Assembly (NCBI RefSeq): GCF_963678635.1
Contig: NC_087069.1
Span: 40,602,831 to 40,666,830 of the forward strand
DNA length: 64,000 nt
Origin: Symsagittifera roscoffensis
Taxonomy: Eukaryota; Xenacoelomorpha; Acoela; Convolutidae
Reading direction: 5' to 3'
Within the stretch, counting starts at the first letter, position 1; every line of letters begins with the position of its first letter. Below the pieces are notes generated by a model. The model was not told the origin of the DNA. It searched no databases and saw nothing but the letters and a program-made list of their open reading frames with translations. A program made the translations under genes and the position numbers. Below, piece by piece: positions 1-12,250 of this stretch.

Positions 1-135
1 CTCATTTTTCAAAATTTTAATGGCCCGAAATTTGAGATCCAAAGACAATTTGGGCTCAAATTGGACTCTTCCTGCGAATACCCAATTGAGAATGCAGACT
101 TCCTACCTGACGCCAAGTATCTCAACGGAAGCTGA
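1..135 (+). CDS. Possible C-terminal coding fragment, cut by left edge
   Basis: Frame 1 is open from the first base to a TGA at 133-135, about 44 codons. The composition (SCEYPIENADFLPDAKYLNG near the end) is rich in D, E, P and C and looks more like protein than the surrounding AT-rich translations. No start is visible, so the fragment would be the end of a gene or exon lying left of the window. I do not recognise a family. An open frame of this length can occur by chance, so this is only a candidate. It could be an exon of the syndecan gene whose last exon lies at 8.5 kb, but nothing in it proves that. Confidence 0.25.
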   Translation, partial: LIFQNFNGPKFEIQRQFGLKLDSSCEYPIENADFLPDAKYLNGS

Positions 136-532
136 CCTAGAATGCTTAATTTTTGTCCTTAAACATGTTTCTTCTTTTGCCAGCTTGACCTCTTTTTCTA
201 TTTTTTCTTCTTTCTTTATGAAGAATGGGGAAAAAGTTTTGATTATTTTCCAGCGTATTTTTTTGAATTTTTCCCTCGTTTTTCATTTTGCCTTGACAAT
301 CCATTTTCATTTTTCATAGCAAGTCTTCGTGATATTACCAAAACATGAATTGAATTATGAAGAAGTCAAAAAATGTATTTATTTCTTTAATTCAACATGT
401 CAAGTTCATTTACATTTGAATGTATTAAACGTATTTCAAAAATCTAAGATTTTTAACCTGAAAAAGTCGTTGTTTTTTCAACATTGGTTGTAACAATTTT
501 CAATTGGAAAATTTGACTTTTATTCTCTTCAG

Positions 533-621
533 GCGTCGAGTTCGGCTGGGAAATGAAATGGAAAAGTGTCCCTGAGTTGTTTACTTTTCCATATGATGTT
601 TGTCTGCTTCCTCTATTTTGA
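533..621 (+). CDS. Candidate short exon, unrecognised
   Basis: A pyrimidine-rich tract ending in AG at 531-532 (ttctcttcag) precedes an open frame that reads GVEFGWEMKWKSVPELFTF and ends at a TGA at 619-621. The codons are unlike the flanking DNA. No matching donor is visible upstream: the open fragment at 1-135 does not join in phase. It could be the terminal exon of an unknown gene or chance. No family is recognised. Confidence 0.18.
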
Positions 622-1284
622 CTGAAGAAGCCTCCTGATGCTAAAGTTTTATTATTTTTTTTAATTCTGGTAATGAAAGTTGACTTTTGGTCATATCGAT
701 TTTTAAAGTGAATTTTTGAAAATTGTTCATTCAATCGCTTCAAGTATTATTTGGCAAGCTTAACACTAGACTGAATTTCGTAACAATTTTTTCTGAACTT
801 TCAAGAATCGAGCACAAATTTTGAAAAACAATGAGTGCAAATTTCAATCAACGTTTTCTGCTTACGCTAAAAATTCTGTATGTTCTTGTTTCTAAATAAA
901 AGCAAATTTAATGGTTTTCAGTTTTGTAGCTTCCCATTGGTGCTGTAAAACATGGGAAACTATGCCCAGTTTAAAGAAATTTTTTTATGACTTGATAGTT
1001 CTGTGTACTTTCTGAAAATTTTTAACTACTTTAGTGTGTTTTATTTCCTAATTTACAAATACTGGTTTGTAATATATAATTTTATCTCTAGATAAAACTT
1101 GTTATGAGACGTACAGTTTGATTGTAAAATTGCCAGAAATGGTCGGTGGTACAAAGTGGAAAGACCGTAATTGAAAAAATATTCTATGCTGCTTGTTAAA
1201 ATTGACTCGCTTGTTTTTAGTATTGATTTCTATTTAATATTCCTGACCCGATCCGAGCTTTCATTGTTTGTTGTTTATTTCCAG
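622..1284. other. AT-rich stretch, no gene seen
   Basis: Homopolymer-rich A/T sequence. Short open frames here lack plausible composition or splice context. I see no RNA gene or mobile element. Confidence 0.5.
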
Positions 1285-1458
1285 ATCTCGTCTTCCCGAA
1301 TCTCCCCCAGGACATGTTTATTCATTTTCCACTTTCCATCCCTCCATTCACCCCCTATTCTGGGACCCAAGAGAGATTTAAACACACCATAAACACCCCC
1401 CCCCCCCCGACCTTCCCAGTCCTTTTTTCACAACGTTTGCACCTATTCGCCCTTCTCG
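1285..1458 (+). CDS. Candidate internal exon with poly(C) tract
   Basis: A good acceptor (tttatttccag at 1274-1284) is followed by an open frame that runs to a possible donor GTATAA at 1459. The translation is proline-rich (NLPQDMFIHFPLSIPPFTPY), and a run of 13 C at 1396-1408 encodes consecutive prolines. The stretch is clearly more C-rich than its surroundings. It could be an ectodomain exon of the downstream syndecan gene, whose ectodomains are low in complexity, but it carries no Ser-Gly attachment motif. A simple C-rich repeat is an equally good reading. Confidence 0.2.
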
Positions 1459-3515
1459 GTATAATTCATCTATCTTTTGTACCTTTCTTCAATTTTTTTT
1501 GCCAGTAACCAGGTTGAAAATTGAAAAGAACGGGCGTTAGTATTTTAATGACCAGCAAATAAGTATATTAGTGATGAATTCTCCATTTTTACATTCAGTG
1601 AATCCTTACATAGTTGTTGGCTTTGAATCAAGTTGGATGGAAAACATGTCCAGATTTAAATATATTTGTGCTTAATTTTTGAAGAAAATTGATTCAAAAG
1701 AAACACTGAAATCATGAAAATGAATTGATTTGAAAAACAATCCAGGATTACGAAAACCTATTTTGAGAAAGACGACTATAAATCTTGAGTGTTTTGAGTG
1801 ACATAACCACCTAAATCTTTTTTGTTAGTAATAAAAATGGATTATCAGCTTGAAAGTCAGACTTCTATATATATTTTTGCCTCTTTTTTTCTGAAAAATT
1901 TTGCGCAATTCAGTTAAGTTTCAATCTCGGACCTGAAAAGTTTTTTTTTTGTTATATCTTATAGTTGTTTTTGTTGTGATTTGTGCAATTTCATGTGGAA
2001 TTTATTCCCGGCGCCCCCTGGCCTATTTGTATCGCAATTCGCATGTAAACGGTTGTCCGGTTCAATTTACATCAACTTTTGACCTGCGGACTTAAATTTA
2101 GCAGAACATAACTCCAACCCAAAACAATTCACCCATCCGGAATTTAACCCAATTTTATTCTCAATTCACCTTAAGCAAAAAATGCAGAATTTATTTTTTT
2201 GCGTGTTTAGCTCAGCGTAGAAGAAATATAATACGTAGTATCATGAATTTAACTCCCAAAAGAATAAAAAGCAAGACCTAATTTTCGGATTTTGAGCAAA
2301 CAGTAGTATTTATTTTGCGAAACCAAATTAGCACTGACATATTTTTCCAACTGTGACAAGGTAATACTAAGGATTGAAAAAGAAAATAGAGTAGTTTAGC
2401 TTTCATGTCAAACGTGATCACAGTTACCGTTATTTGATCAAAATTTTTTGACATTTTCAAGAAGTAATTGATTAAGTTTAAGGCTCAAAATAAGCTAGAA
2501 ATTACTTAAATGTCAAATACGTTCAAATTTTGATGACGAGTTTATTAAATCATAGCTTGTTTCGATTCCATTTGCTCAATTTCAAGGCAAATTTAATCTT
2601 CTAGGTATAATATCTGAATAATTCCAATTATTTGATCAAATTCACTAGACGATACAGCTTAATAGTGCAAACTAAATGTAATGTCGTGGGCTGATAAATT
2701 TGACACTAAATTTGGCTCTGTCAATTTGTTCAGAGATTTATAATAATGCGTTTTGAATCTGCAGTTTATATGCAGTCTAGACTTCAAGAAATCCGAAATC
2801 TAACTAGCAAAACTGCGGAAAAGCTGGAAAAAAAATATTTTGAGAAATTGTTCTTGTTTTCAAATGAAAAGAGCTGAAAGATTGCTAGAAAACTTGATCT
2901 GTTTCTTCGAAGATGGTGAAAAATATTCCAATTTTTTTCGCCGACTCGTCGGAGAAATGAAGACATGCTTAATGACAGTTTAAATTCAAATTAATTTAAA
3001 TCGATCCAAATTAAACCAATTTGATCTGAAAAAAAGTTTAATGTTTTGTTTTGTAATTTCTTGAATCCTAAAATATCTGCTAATTTTTGCGCTGAACTAA
3101 TGATAACTAGTTTTTGCTTTGATCTAACGAAGGAAACCTTCAAAAAGCTACAAGTCGGAGACTGAATCAACAAAAACTCAAAAAACGCTATAAAGCCGGC
3201 AAATTCAAAACAAGGAAAGCCCGTTGCTGTGCAGGTAGGATAGAATGTTCCGACTTCAACGATTTTAAACATTAAATTCAAATATAAACTAAAAATTGTT
3301 AAAATTTGTCTAACAAACAAATTCGAATTAGTTCAAAGTTTCATAAAATTTAAAAATTAATATGAAGGTTGAAAAGTATTAATTTCCTCTCATCAACAGC
3401 TAGATTTTTTGAGCAGTAATTGTTGTGTAAGTTAGTATGGAAACCCAAAATATTCAGAACAGTTTTTCTCGGCAGAACTTTTTTTTTGATTTTTCGAATT
3501 CAAATAACGACCAAA
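1459..3515. other. AT-rich non-coding stretch
   Basis: No open frame of convincing composition, no RNA gene and no repeat recognised, apart from the start of homology to the dispersed repeat that begins just before 3516. Most likely intron or intergenic DNA. Confidence 0.5.
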
Positions 3516-3634
3516 GGGCTTTAATATGATATCGCACCTCACCCTCTAATCGAAATTACTTGGGAATCAATTTATAAAAACGGATTCTTTGCCATAGGTA
3601 CTTCCCACCCGTTGAGATTGGTCGAAATAAAAAC
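3516..3634 (+). repeat. Dispersed short repeat, copy 1
   Basis: Begins gggctttaatatgatatc and ends ttcccacccgttgagattgg followed by tcgaaataaaaac. The same two blocks in the same order recur at 10318-10449, and in inverted orientation at 5536-5657. Left of the block, copies 1 and the inverted copy also share ataacgacca, so the repeat may start some 30 bp earlier. The middle is less conserved. The tract nttccgac/gtcggaa recurs at the ends of several repeats here and may be a terminal inverted repeat. No coding capacity. Confidence 0.6.
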
Positions 3635-3854
3635 TTTTTGGTTTTTTGCCCGGCCTGATAATTGAGTACGAAGCTTCTTTTCACACATTTTTTGAAACAG
3701 GTAATGCATTTTTGAACAGTTTCTTCATTGTTTCGCTTGCAATTAGCAAGTGTTATCAATCGGAATAAAAACTTTTTTTCGGTTTAACGACTTGTTTAAC
3801 AAATCAATTAAATAACTTGGTTTCTTGCTTCATAAAAAGTTGAAACTTTAGAGC

Positions 3855-3945
3855 GTATCTTGCACAGTTAGTCTGTAGCTAACGAATACGCCTGGGACGC
3901 CAAAGTTCATGGGTTCGATTCTGACCATGACCTGTTTTTTTTCTC
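3855..3945 (+). ncRNA. tRNA-like sequence, probably SINE head or tRNA pseudogene
   Basis: The segment contains gggttcgattct, close to the pol III B-box consensus GGTTCGANTCC, and upstream gcacagttagtctgtagc resembling a degenerate A box. The phrase gcctgggacgccaaag followed by the T arm is typical of tRNA-derived SINE heads in invertebrates. A full cloverleaf does not fold by eye: the anticodon and T stems have mismatches, so a functional tRNA is unlikely. No obvious SINE tail was found after it. Confidence 0.4.
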
Positions 3946-5535
3946 AAACGGGAAATATTCCGTTTCATATAAATTTTCAGCTTTTTTATTTTTCTGCTCA
4001 TGTTTTGTCGGCTTTGTTGCCACATTTTAGAATTTTTTGCTGCATGCAGTTTTTATTGTAAGTGCACTTTATGTTTTCTTTTACTCCTGTAATTTGTAAT
4101 TTTGCTAGCCTCGACTTCGTATAATTTCCTTTTGTTTAAAGTATTTTTTGCTTGAAAAATTTTTTGGCCTAAATTATTTTGGCCTATATTTAATCGGCGT
4201 ATTAACTTAATTTTGTGTCGTTAGAGGGAACCATTACTTGTTTGCTTTCGTCCGTATCGCTCAAAATGTTAGAAATCTCAGAATAGTATTTATAGTACAA
4301 AGCTTTTTCTGAAAAGATTTTTTGTCGCTCGAAAATTGTTTTTTTTATGATTCTTATTTTCATTAAACGCTGTCAAATGTATTTCTGGACGTGTTTTCAG
4401 CAAGTAGAACATCATTCCAGGTAAAACTTTGAAGTTTTTTAGGTGTGATTTCTTCGAAAACGTTTCCGATTTTTTGGAATCAGTGGCTCTTTCCTTTCCT
4501 GTCTGCTAGCTTGCAATGCTATTTTTGTAGTATCGTAGCATCGCAAACGGTGTACATTTTCGATTACTCTTTTTCATGCAGCAGGAGCTATATTGGCAAA
4601 AAAATCGCATTTTTTTGTGCAGATTTATATTGCGCGAGCATTTATGATAAGAGCATTTTTGCTTTTTCCTGGTGTTTGCGAATAGCACTTTTGCACTTGA
4701 AAAATTAACTTTAAAACTAGAACTAAAAAAAGTGTCAAATCTCTTTTGTCAGTTAAAACTTTTAATTTTGTAGATTGTTTCTAGATTGTTTTTGAGCGTT
4801 TTGGAATAGCGTGATCTTCTTTTGTTTTGTGAGCTGAAAGATAGAAAACTTGAAATTAGTTGCGCGTTCAGTATTTGGATGGAACTTTTTCAAAATGCAC
4901 ATGTACTAAATATAATGGGCTAAAAGGTACATTTTTTGTCTCGAAGTAAATTTTTTTTCAATCCTGTTTAACTAAATTTCTTGGTGTTTTTAATCAGCGA
5001 AACGTAGTGTTATACAAGGAAGCAGTTTTTACCGGTCTCTAAGACATTTATTTTGGTGTTTTGTATTTCCTGTATTTAAAATCGAATACTTCTGTTTTGA
5101 TTTTTTTGCTTTTATGTAAGTTATTTTTTTAATTGGTATGATATTTGGACCGATATCAATGGTATGATATCATTTTATTTGGTATGAATAATTAATCATA
5201 CCGGAAATGCAGTTTATCCTCACAAGTTTTTTTCAATAGTTTCACGAGGTTTCAAGTTAGAATCTATGTAATCTCCAAATTTTGTTCCGGCCCCCTTAAG
5301 GAACATGGCTGGTTTTTTTTCTTCTTAATGGTGATGGAAAGTTCGTGTACCTTATTTATTGTGATTCATTTTCCGAAAAAAAATCCTAAAAAAATGATTG
5401 CGCAATATGGACTGGCATCAAAAACGCAAATTTATTTCGCCGATAGAGCTTTGCTGTAAAAAAATGCGTCTTGAAAAAAGAAGCTTTGCACTATAACTCA
5501 ATTACGCGGTCTGGCAAAAAAGCTTTAAAAAACTT
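3946..5535. other. AT-rich stretch, no gene seen
   Basis: Contains short open frames with low-complexity hydrophobic translations (for example 4445-4708) that also have open opposite frames, as expected by chance in such DNA. No splice-bounded coding segment recognised. A short direct repeat of ttggtatgat(atc) occurs near 5134-5186. Confidence 0.45.
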
Positions 5536-5657
5536 GTTCCGACCAACCTCGAAGGGTGGGAAGTAAATATGGCGTACGGTCCCTTTTTCCGGCTTTTTCC
5601 GACTAGAGGTTGAAGTGTGGTATCATATTAAGACCCTACTGGTCGTTATTCGAATTT
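5536..5657 (-). repeat. Dispersed short repeat, inverted copy
   Basis: Starts gttccgaccaacctcgaag and ends at ctggtcgttattcgaa. Read on the minus strand it aligns block by block with 3516-3634, including the shared ataacgacca flank. Orientation opposite to the other two copies, as expected for a dispersed mobile repeat rather than a tandem array. Confidence 0.55.
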
Positions 5658-8475
5658 TAAAATTCAAAAAAGTTCTCTATCGAGAAAAACTGGTCTGGAT
5701 ATTTTCGGTTTTGCAGACTAACTCAGACAAAAATTACTGTTCAGAACATCTAGCTTCTAATCAAAAGCTGACCACCCAATTAACTCTACTACAATTTTAA
5801 CGTTAATTTAGAATTTATTACTTCTCATTCTGGCAATAATTGGCCTTACTCAATGCACTTGGCTAAACAGCAAGATAATTTTTTAAAAAGCTGCTGTAAT
5901 TTTTTTTACTCTTGCGATCTCTTTACACTCTTTTACTTTTACTTTACACTCTTTTTAGAATTTAAAAAAAAACCGTTGTGGTCGGAACATTTTATGCTAA
6001 TTGCACAGCAACTGGCTCCCCTTGTTTTCAATTTTTCCGATTTTTTTTTGTTTTTATGGCGTTCAGTTCAGTTCTGTCAGCTTAGTCTCCGACTTGTTGT
6101 TGTTTGAAAGTTTTCCTCGTAAAATCTTTTAGAGGCCAATTTTTGGACATATGATCAATTTTTCTACCTAGAATTTACATGGCTTTTTGGCTTAAATTTT
6201 TCAGATTCATTTTCTCGACGGACGATCTTCCAGCTTAGTTTCTCTAATTCCGTACACTTGGGATAATGAAAACTTTTCATTCATTTTTATATGCTTTTCG
6301 TTAATTAAAAATTAGCTGTTTTTATTAAAATTTTCGTTAATCATCCTTTTGTAAGATTTTTTATCTTTCTTTTCAGTTTTCACTATTTTATTTTTGTACT
6401 TTGACATTTATTGCGTGGTGCTGATTGCCAATATTTTTTGCCTTTTTCTTGAAAAGTCCATAGTTTTCAATTGAGTGATTCTTTTGCTAACGAGAGGATG
6501 TCGTAGTTTTGAATATTTTATTTTGATTGTTAAAAAACCCGTCGCCTCTGTCTTCATTTGGCGTTCAACTCGGATTTTGCGTGCCAAAATATAGAATTCG
6601 GAATTTTGGACTTGGGTTTTTTTATACAAACCTACAGTTTGAACTTTGGTTTTGCAAATTTTGCAAGTCACAAAACCTGTATTCTCCTCTAATTAATACT
6701 CCGCTATTTATAAACATTGTTAAACTATTTCATAAGGTTTATTTCTACCAGCGAACGCTAGGTCACATGTTATAAACACATTTACCCAAAAAACAACTTT
6801 ATCAAAATTCGGTCACAATTATTTTCATTTTACAAACCCGGGTTAAGAAATTTCGAAAACAAGCTTAAAATTGTGTTTCCCGCAAATGTTTCTGTTAGCT
6901 GTAGCTCATTAGAAATTTTAGAAATGTCAAAGTTAGATTTAAATTTGGCTGAATTCCAAGAAAGATCAGACTACAAGTCTAGCCGGTTTTGTCTTACCCA
7001 AAGTGGCTTAGCAAAATTATCGTTTCGAAGAAACTTTTGACGGATCGGATATGTTTTGTTAGACTTTTATTTTGGAAACCGTGGGTTCTTTTGCCCCCAT
7101 TTCCGAGTTTTCAGTCTTTTGAAGTATATTACCTGACAATTAATAAATGGGAGTTCCTTGCTATAACTTTTCATAACTAAAACCTAACTAAGCCTATCTT
7201 GGTATATATCGAAACGGTATTTTGCTTCATGTTGTTTTCAAACTTAACTAGTAGCTTCAGGCTTCAAATGAACATACAATTCCCGCTCAAAATGTCGAAT
7301 TGTTACCGAATCGAAGATACATTATGCAATAAAGTTACATCATATAAACATAACTATTATGTAACATTTTGTCCATTGGTTATTTCTCAAAACAGTTTAC
7401 TGTCGATAACTTTCGGTACTTGTTTTTTAATCATTTTTATTAGGTTATCGGTTTATTCGAGTTTATGTTTACTGGAAGGTTGACAGTATCAAAGAAGCGA
7501 TAATAGCATTGCAAATAAAATTACCTGTGCCATATAATCGTATCAAAAGTAACTTTCCCTCAAAATGCCAAACCTTAAAAAGGGAGTTCTGCTATCATTA
7601 AACCTAAAACTCTTTCAAGCTTGAGACGTTTGGCAGAGTTTGTCAAATTGCTCATGCGAACCCGGCCTTCGAAGTCCATATGCATATTTGGTTTTAAATT
7701 ATAATCCAAGCATTTACAAGTTGATAGCTTGAAAGGAGAAAAAGTTATAAAAACTAGTTTAATAACAAGGTAATCGTTAAAGTTCTAGAGATCAACTATC
7801 CATGATTAACACGCAATGGTGAAAATCCATTCAGTTGAATGTTAAAGTTGTAGCTCAATTTTGAAACGTTGGTTGTTAAAATAAATGACCGAGAGACAAA
7901 ATTTTAACAAAATTTTTGTCTGCTCTTTCCAAGGTTGTTGAAAAAGTGAATTTTGCTGGAGATTCCAATTCAGAGTCTAAATATCTTTCCTGGTAGTCTT
8001 TAGAGAGTTTTTAGGTTTATATACACGTTTTTTGAACCGTGATTTTTGTAAAGGAGTCGAATTCCTGTGAGAAGAGTAATAACGTTCATCCTGGAATATA
8101 TCCTTAGCTAATCGTCATTTAAAAACGGAAGTTGTTAGTGTTTTGGAGCCATTTAATTCTACTCTAGCTTAAGTAATATCGGAATTTTCAAATTTTTTGC
8201 TTTTGAAAAAAAACTTCAAAAAATTTTGAAATTTTTTATTATGATATTTAAATTTGGATTTTGTAAACTCTATTTGGTATTTACTTAAAATTATCTGTCC
8301 CTTTGAACTAATTCGGTGAATGAATAAGCATATGCGAACCATGGACCTAATAACGAATAACCTAACCTTCCTTCTGCAATTTTTGCAACGAGTAGAAGTG
8401 AGGATGGTTGTTGACAATTGATTTGAGGATTTATGACTTTTTCGGGAGCTATTTGAAAATTAGTTTTCATTTTAG
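5658..8475. other. AT-rich stretch, presumed intron before syndecan exon
   Basis: No supported gene. The last bases (tttcattttag at 8465-8475) form the acceptor of the syndecan exon, so at least the distal part is intronic. Open frames at 6527-6775, 7199-7483 and elsewhere have no recognisable domain. Confidence 0.45.
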
Positions 8476-8804
8476 ACGAGTTGCCCCCCAGTACCAATAT
8501 CAAGGACCCCTCACTCGGAACAACACCCGTTCCAGACGACCCAAAAAGCCCAAACAAGGGTGGACTCTTGGGGAACCCGGCGATTCTAGCGGCCATTATA
8601 TCCGGAGTTCTAGCCGGTGTTTTCTGCTTGGTGCTAATTGCAGTTTTCATCATTTGCCGCATGCGCAAACGAGACACGGGGTCAATTGAACTGGAAATGA
8701 CCAAAGATGTCCCCCCTCATCTGAATTTGAATGGGAATGGGGGAGCTGATCCCAGAAATATGTATATGTACAACAAACCTGCATGTCGCGAAATTTACGC
8801 TTAA
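8476..8804 (+). CDS. Sdc: Syndecan, last coding exon (transmembrane and cytoplasmic tail)
   Basis: Syndecans are single-pass heparan sulfate proteoglycans that link matrix and growth factors to the cortex through a short PDZ-binding tail. The exon follows an acceptor ending at 8475 and is open to a TAA at 8802-8804. It encodes about 35 residues of Pro/Gly-rich juxtamembrane ectodomain, a 25-residue membrane segment (ILAAIISGVLAGVFCLVLIA onward) containing the GxxxG-type SGVLAG dimerisation motif, the C1 region RMRKRDTGS right after the membrane, a variable region of about 30 residues, and the C-terminal tetrapeptide EIYA. The RMRK-D-GS block and the terminal E-[FI]-Y-A are the family signature. 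The usual end is EFYA; F to I is odd. The upstream exons with the glycosaminoglycan sites are not identified. A second acceptor (ccccccag at 8484-8491) is possible. Neurexin was considered, but its tail ends YYV. Confidence 0.85.
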
Positions 8805-9014
8805 TTATTTCTCCGAAGAAAAAGAAGAAAATGAACTAAGTTGGAAAAAATAGTTGTTGTCTTTTCTCCAAAACAAGTAACCTATTTGATGTTAAACGCA
8901 CAGAATTTTAATACAGTTTAGCCATTTTATGTTATTTTTTCCTGGGGGATTTTAAAAGATAAATTAATTTGGAATCAAGTTCGGTTTAAATCCAATTTTT
9001 GAAACCTGGATACA

Positions 9015-9020
9015 AATAAA
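9015..9020 (+). promoter_or_regulatory. Poly(A) signal for syndecan
   Basis: AATAAA about 210 bases after the syndecan stop codon, in an AT-rich 3' untranslated region with no earlier canonical hexamer. Cleavage would be expected 10-30 bases further on. Confidence 0.55.
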
Positions 9021-10317
9021 GAAAAAGACTTGAATCCTTTTTTCCGAAATGATTTATTATACATGCTTAAAACTCTTTCTTTAAAATTTTTTTTAAACCT
9101 TACTTAAATTCTCTTAAGTTCGTCACTGATTTTTGATTTTGAAATTTGACTCAAATTCGAACGATTCATGTTATGACTTGACTTTTTGACGGCTTTTGGA
9201 GCCCCTCCCCACCCCAGAACAAGTTTCAACTTCGGAACTAATTTAGTTTTATATTAACACTGCCTATGTTTTGAGTAGCACTAAGTCGCTAGATTTCAAT
9301 CATGTTTAATTGCAAATTTAACGAACCCATAACTAAAGTAGGGGCTAAAGTTTGATTCAAATTTAGTGTCATTTGATTTATATTTATGAAAAAAGCCAAT
9401 TCAGAAGTTGGATTAATATACACCGAAATTGCTTAAAATTAATTTCAATAACCAATTTTAAATTTCTGACAGAATTTACTGAAATTCGAGTTTATAGTTT
9501 TCTTTTTCGTAAATTTTATTTTGTGCTATATGTGTATATAGAGTAATTAAAGTTTCAAACCCACAATTTTTCTCATTCAAGTTTTATGTTCGAGACATGA
9601 AAATTGTCAAGTGGTATAAAATACAAAGATAATGTAAGTTTTGACGTCTTCATTAAGTTTATTGTCAAATTTATCATGCTCAATAAGTCTTCTTAATTAA
9701 TTCGAATTTTAAGCCTGAGGTGAGCTTTTCATGCATCTCTAAAAAATATACGGTTTAATTTTTTCAAGGTTTGGTTAAATCTAAACGAAAAGCTGAATTT
9801 TTCATGCAGGTTCAAAAAGAGAAATAAAGCTTTGATTTGAAAAACTAAAAATTAAATTCTTGGATTTATAATCCAAATTAAAATCGCATTTTAACAAGGA
9901 ATGGAGGTTACTGCGCAAGTAGCACCGAATTTTCCGACCATAGTCTTTAGCAAACTACGGTTAAGAAAGTTTTTTTTTTTCCAAATTATTGTAGTTTTTT
10001 TTTGCTTGGAGTGATAAAGGGATCTGACGTAAAATATAATTTAAGCATATAAGACAGTCATAGTAAAATAGGCAAGTTTGACAAAAAAATTTTGCGGAAA
10101 AATGATTAGAAAAACAAAAAAAAATTTAACAAGCTTAAGTTTCAAAATTTTTTGCAGAAAAATTTTTGAAAATGTGCAACCAGTTTTTTCCGACACTGAA
10201 AAAAATTCTTGGAAATATTTTAATATCGTTCAATTTAAAACTGAAATTTGAAACCTGTTTTTCTCGACACTCGGAAAGTGTCTTGGAAATTTTTAAATAG
10301 GGTTCGAATTAAAACTG
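9021..10317. other. AT-rich intergenic stretch
   Basis: Nothing supported: no splice-bounded open frame, RNA gene or repeat recognised after the syndecan poly(A) signal. Near 10130-10320 two neighbouring blocks (cagttttttccgacactgaa and ctgtttttctcgacactcgg) look like a short imperfect tandem duplication of about 80 bases. Confidence 0.45.
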
Positions 10318-10449
10318 AAGGGGCTTTAATATGAGATATCACTCAACCCCGTCCGATGACTATTTGTGGTACCTGATTTTGCGTGAAAAAAAAACAAGCA
10401 CACCTGAATACAAAGTTCCTCCCCATTTTCAATGGTCGGAACAAAAACA
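10318..10449 (+). repeat. Dispersed short repeat, copy 3
   Basis: Shares ggggctttaatatga, the atatc-cac-c-acccc block and the terminal ccattttcaatggtcggaac with copies at 3516 and 5536. The sequence is more diverged in the middle. Confidence 0.5.
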
Positions 10450-11313
10450 ATTCAGCAGCCTAAAAATTAGTTTTTAGATCTAGCGTACAAAAGCTGACAT
10501 TTTCGGGTTAATGGTAATTGGCTTTACTTCGAATTGCTTAAAGAATGTAGACTTGATGATTAAATATGTCTTATTAAATTAGTGAAAAGCGTAATTGAAA
10601 AAATAACAGAAAACCGCCATTGAACAATATTTTTATAATGATTCTTGGTTGTCGTCTGAGATTGTATTGCACGATATATGGGCGCCTTTTTTCCTCCTTT
10701 TTTTTTTCTTGCTCTGTTTTTGTTCAACTGTTGAGAGCTTCAGTGGTGATTTTAGGATGGAACCCTAGTCCTCTTTTCGGTACTTCTTTATGACATCCAA
10801 TTCTGGTCAACCACCCATAAAATGGTTTTTTACGCGGTTTCCGGGCCAATACACACTACTTGTGAAGGCGCTTCTAAAATGTTCTCGGAAACTGTCGGTA
10901 TTTGTGGCATTATTTCTTAGAATTTTGCCTGCGGTGCATAAATATTTTGAGACACTATTATTGACGAGAAAGGGTCTTAATAGTGCAAGAAACTAAAAAC
11001 CCAATTCGATCGACCTAAAAAAAGTCAAGACAAAGTTTTAATTTTTGATTGAAAATCTGCCCCTTCGAGAAAATTTTGATAGACTTTGCATTTTTGGTTT
11101 GTATTTTTTTTCTACCTGCTCTAGAATATTGCTAGGTTAAGAAGATTGTGATAAATTGGAACAAAAAAGTCCTGTAACTGGATGAGTAGTACACCGAAAA
11201 AGATGATATCGTTCTTTTTTCTAAAATTTGTATTTTTTCCTCGATATTCCAAACAAATTAGGAAAAATATACAGCCGGTTTTATGTTCTTTAGACCAATT
11301 AAAAAAGATCAAA
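10450..11313. other. No supported gene
   Basis: Contains an open frame at 10790-10996 starting MTSNSGQPPIKWFFTRFPG. It has an ATG and reasonable composition but no recognisable domain, no donor and no promoter, so it is left unassigned. Confidence 0.4.
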
Positions 11314-11361
11314 ATGACAGTGTCGGACGCGATCAGCGAATTTTTGGATAGCCAGGCGAAT
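11314..11361 (+). CDS. Candidate first coding exon, unrecognised
   Basis: An ATG at 11314 opens MTVSDAISEFLDSQAN, noticeably more GC-rich and acidic than its surroundings, followed by a possible donor GTAGTT at 11362. If not spliced, the frame closes at a TAG at 11383-11385. The exon would give the first 16 residues of an unknown protein. Downstream exons were not found. A chance open frame is possible. Confidence 0.2.
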
Positions 11362-11757
11362 GTAGTTAAAATTGTCTGCAATTAGAAACTAAATCATTTA
11401 TACTTGACACTTCAATAACCGAAAAGTTCATGCGTGGCAAATTATCTGGCACTCATCATAATTCCAAAATAAATTGAAACTAACTAATTGGTCATATTTA
11501 TTCGACTCAAATTTTAGCACTTAATATTGGATATTTTCAGTTCAAAATTCATAGTTTAAGTCGAGTTAAAAGGTAGTCGAAACATTCAGGGCCTTACTCT
11601 GATATACAAGCAGTCTTTGTATTCAAATAAACTCAAGGAATTGTTTTGGAAACCATTTTCTAGACTTCATGGAAGTGTTTTTTAAATAAACAATCAAAAT
11701 TGTTGGTTTTTATCAAGTTTCCCCAAAATTATGTGCCGCAAATAATTTAATACATGA

Positions 11758-12250
11758 CTGCTCGTATCAGGGCGAAGCCCTGGATGTTCCGACTGCCTTT
11801 TAAGGTTTATGGTGCATTAAAAAATTAAATGAAATTTGAAATTTTTTTAAATGAAAATCATCCCCCCACACGCCATACAAAATACAAAAGGATAGATTTT
11901 GCTCCTTGTAACAAATCAATTATGGCGAATAAGCTTCTTTTAACCAATTTGGAACGATTTTTAAGACGGATTAACTCTCCGCTTACGCGTTAATAGAGCG
12001 AAATATATTGCGCTTTAATTGTCCCAAATTGGCCAAAATGGCAATCTTTAAACCCCCATAACTTTGCGAAAAATGATCACAGGTAAAAAATCTTTTCAAA
12101 TTTGAGCTCAGGACAACAATACCTTTCGAATGATATAAAAAAATTCCGTCAAAAATGGCTAGTAAAAAAGTCGAAATTTGTCTGAAGAAAAAAAAAACCC
12201 ACCCCGAGCACAAATATTCCGTTACTTTCGTATCGAAAGTCGGAACAAAA
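11758..12250 (+). repeat. Dispersed 0.5-kb repeat (MITE-like), copy 1
   Basis: The whole stretch aligns with the reverse complement of 29475-29937. Shared landmarks in order are ctgctcgtatcagg, tgccttttaa, a block around aatttggaacgatttttaag, tttgagctcaggacaa, gtcaaaaatggctagt, gtttgtctgaaga and cgttactttcg. Inside it, gttccgact at 11788 and agtcggaac at 12238-12246 are a perfect 9-base inverted pair and may mark the true ends of a non-autonomous DNA element. No target duplication could be fixed. The open frame starting at 12178 (FRIESRNKKSVVVEGSIILK) begins in the repeat and is not called as a gene. Confidence 0.6.

Noticed and set aside
3855-3945. Functional tRNA gene
   Set aside because: B box is good but the stems do not pair and no anticodon arm forms; kept only as tRNA-like sequence.
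10790-10996. 68-codon ATG frame as a small gene
   Set aside because: Fair composition but no domain, promoter, donor or poly(A) signal; not supportable.
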